Positions 63,597 to 64,000 of a DNA stretch of 64,000 bases are shown here, in pieces. Origin of the DNA: Streptococcus parasanguinis (GTDB taxonomy: Bacteria; Bacillota; Bacilli; Lactobacillales; Streptococcaceae); the NCBI RefSeq assembly GCF_019929185.1, contig NZ_JAHZPC010000001.1, positions 1-64,000 on the forward strand. Reading direction: 5' to 3'. Numbering within the stretch: position 1 is the stretch's first letter; every line of letters starts with the position of its first letter. The position numbers and the translations under genes were made by a program. The notes under the pieces are model-generated. The model worked only from the letters and a program-made list of their open reading frames with translations, did no database searches and was not told where the DNA came from.

Positions 63597-64000
63597 TTAA
63601 ACGTTTAGAACCTTATCTAAGAATTCTTTCAAACGTGGGTGTTGTGGGTTGTCGAAGATTTGGTCTGGTTTGCCGTCTTCGAGGAATTCACCGTCTGCGG
63701 TAAAGATGACGCGGTTGGCTACTTGGCGGGCAAATCCCATCTCGTGGGTAACGATGATCATGGTCATGCCTTGCTCTGCCAACTCTTTCATAACGTTCAA
63801 TACATCTCCAACCATCTCAGGGTCAAGGGCAGAAGTAGGTTCGTCAAAGAGCATAATATCTGGATTCATGGCAAGTCCACGTGCGATAGCCACACGTTGT
63901 TTTTGACCACCGGAAAGACTATTTGGATTGGCATCGGATTTATCTGCGAGTCCAACTTTTTCCAACAATTCCATTCCGACTTTTTGAGCTTCTTCGCGAG
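63597..64000 (-). CDS. glnQ: Polar amino acid ABC transporter ATP-binding protein, C-terminal part (runs off window)
   Basis: The last 133 codons of a GlnQ/HisP-type ATPase; the reading frame is open to the window edge. Visible motifs are the signature [18 protein letters not shown], Walker [21 protein letters not shown] and the switch [18 protein letters not shown]. It energises uptake of glutamine or another polar amino acid; the partner permease gene should lie to the right. The ATG at 63974 is internal, not the start. Confidence 0.92.
   Translation of the reverse strand, partial: REEAQKVGMELLEKVGLADKSDANPNSLSGGQKQRVAIARGLAMNPDIMLFDEPTSALDPEMVGDVLNVMKELAEQGMTMIIVTHEMGFARQVANRVIFTADGEFLEDGKPDQIFDNPQHPRLKEFLDKVLNV

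Overview
The window looks like a piece of chromosome from a viridans-group Streptococcus, probably the sanguinis/parasanguinis/mitis side of the genus. The evidence is a low-GC codon style, extended -10 (TGn) promoters, a tagatose-6-phosphate lac cluster, and runs of genes whose order I remember from pneumococcal-type genomes (cpsY-lspA-rluD-proBAC; hemW-thioesterase-nagD-like; coaA/rpsT next to pdp-deoC-cdd-bmpA-nucleoside ABC; ypmB-aspB-asnS). The species cannot be fixed from the sequence alone. No tRNA, rRNA, CRISPR array, phage or transposase gene was found.

Layout. 1-10.6 kb: galactose/lactose catabolism in three transcription units. These are a galactitol-type PTS (IIA, IIB, IIC), lacABCD (tagatose-6-P pathway), and lacT-lacF-lacE-lacG behind a LacT antiterminator target. 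10.7-16.2 kb: a LysR regulator, lspA, rluD and the proline genes proB-proA-proC. 16.2-18.5 kb: a structured repeat, then a minus-strand ABC-F ATPase whose 216-nt leader has a consensus promoter, a three-codon leader ORF, an antiterminator candidate and a terminator. 18.5-23.4 kb: hemW, acyl-ACP thioesterase, three membrane proteins (one a CPBP protease homologue) and a HAD phosphatase. 23.6-30 kb: uvrC, a phosphoesterase, a nitroreductase, pepV, a uracil-DNA glycosylase-family protein, a YbaK-type deacylase and a rhodanese. 30.3-34.1 kb: three envelope genes, two of which share a small W-x3-FE-x3-GR-x2-S-x-EE module. 34.1-36 kb (minus): a small P-loop kinase, rpsT and coaA. 36-43.8 kb: methyltransferase, pdp, deoC, cdd and a nucleoside ABC importer. 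43.9-49.8 kb: cutC, a YjbR-like protein and a heterodimeric ABC exporter pair. 50-54 kb: a MocR regulator, a TrhA/hemolysin III protein, a DUF1836 protein, yaaA and a MarR regulator. 54.1-59.4 kb: ypmB, aspB, asnS, a DUF1003 protein and an MFS transporter. 59.8-63.3 kb: a second heterodimeric ABC exporter pair. The window ends inside a glnQ-type ATPase gene.

How they work together. Lactose and galactose enter as phosphosugars through LacEF and the galactitol-type PTS. LacG splits lactose-6-P, LacAB isomerise galactose-6-P, and LacC and LacD turn tagatose-6-P into triose phosphates. cre-like sites and a RAT/terminator show catabolite and substrate control. Pdp, DeoC and Cdd with the BmpA-type ABC importer form a nucleoside salvage route.

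The most interesting material is not protein coding. (1) Four copies of an intergenic element at about 16.28, 49.87, 59.48 and 63.35 kb fold as a closed multi-branch structure. Paired base changes in four helices suggest that the structure is conserved rather than only the sequence. (2) The ABC-F leader reads as an antibiotic-sensing attenuator with an M-N-N leader peptide. (3) Seven genes have a -10 box 6-7 nt before the start codon and should be leaderless; two of them form a back-to-back pair sharing one -35 site. (4) A second, nearly identical 126-bp structured repeat occurs at 5.7 and 30.0 kb, with a reversed partial copy at the left edge.
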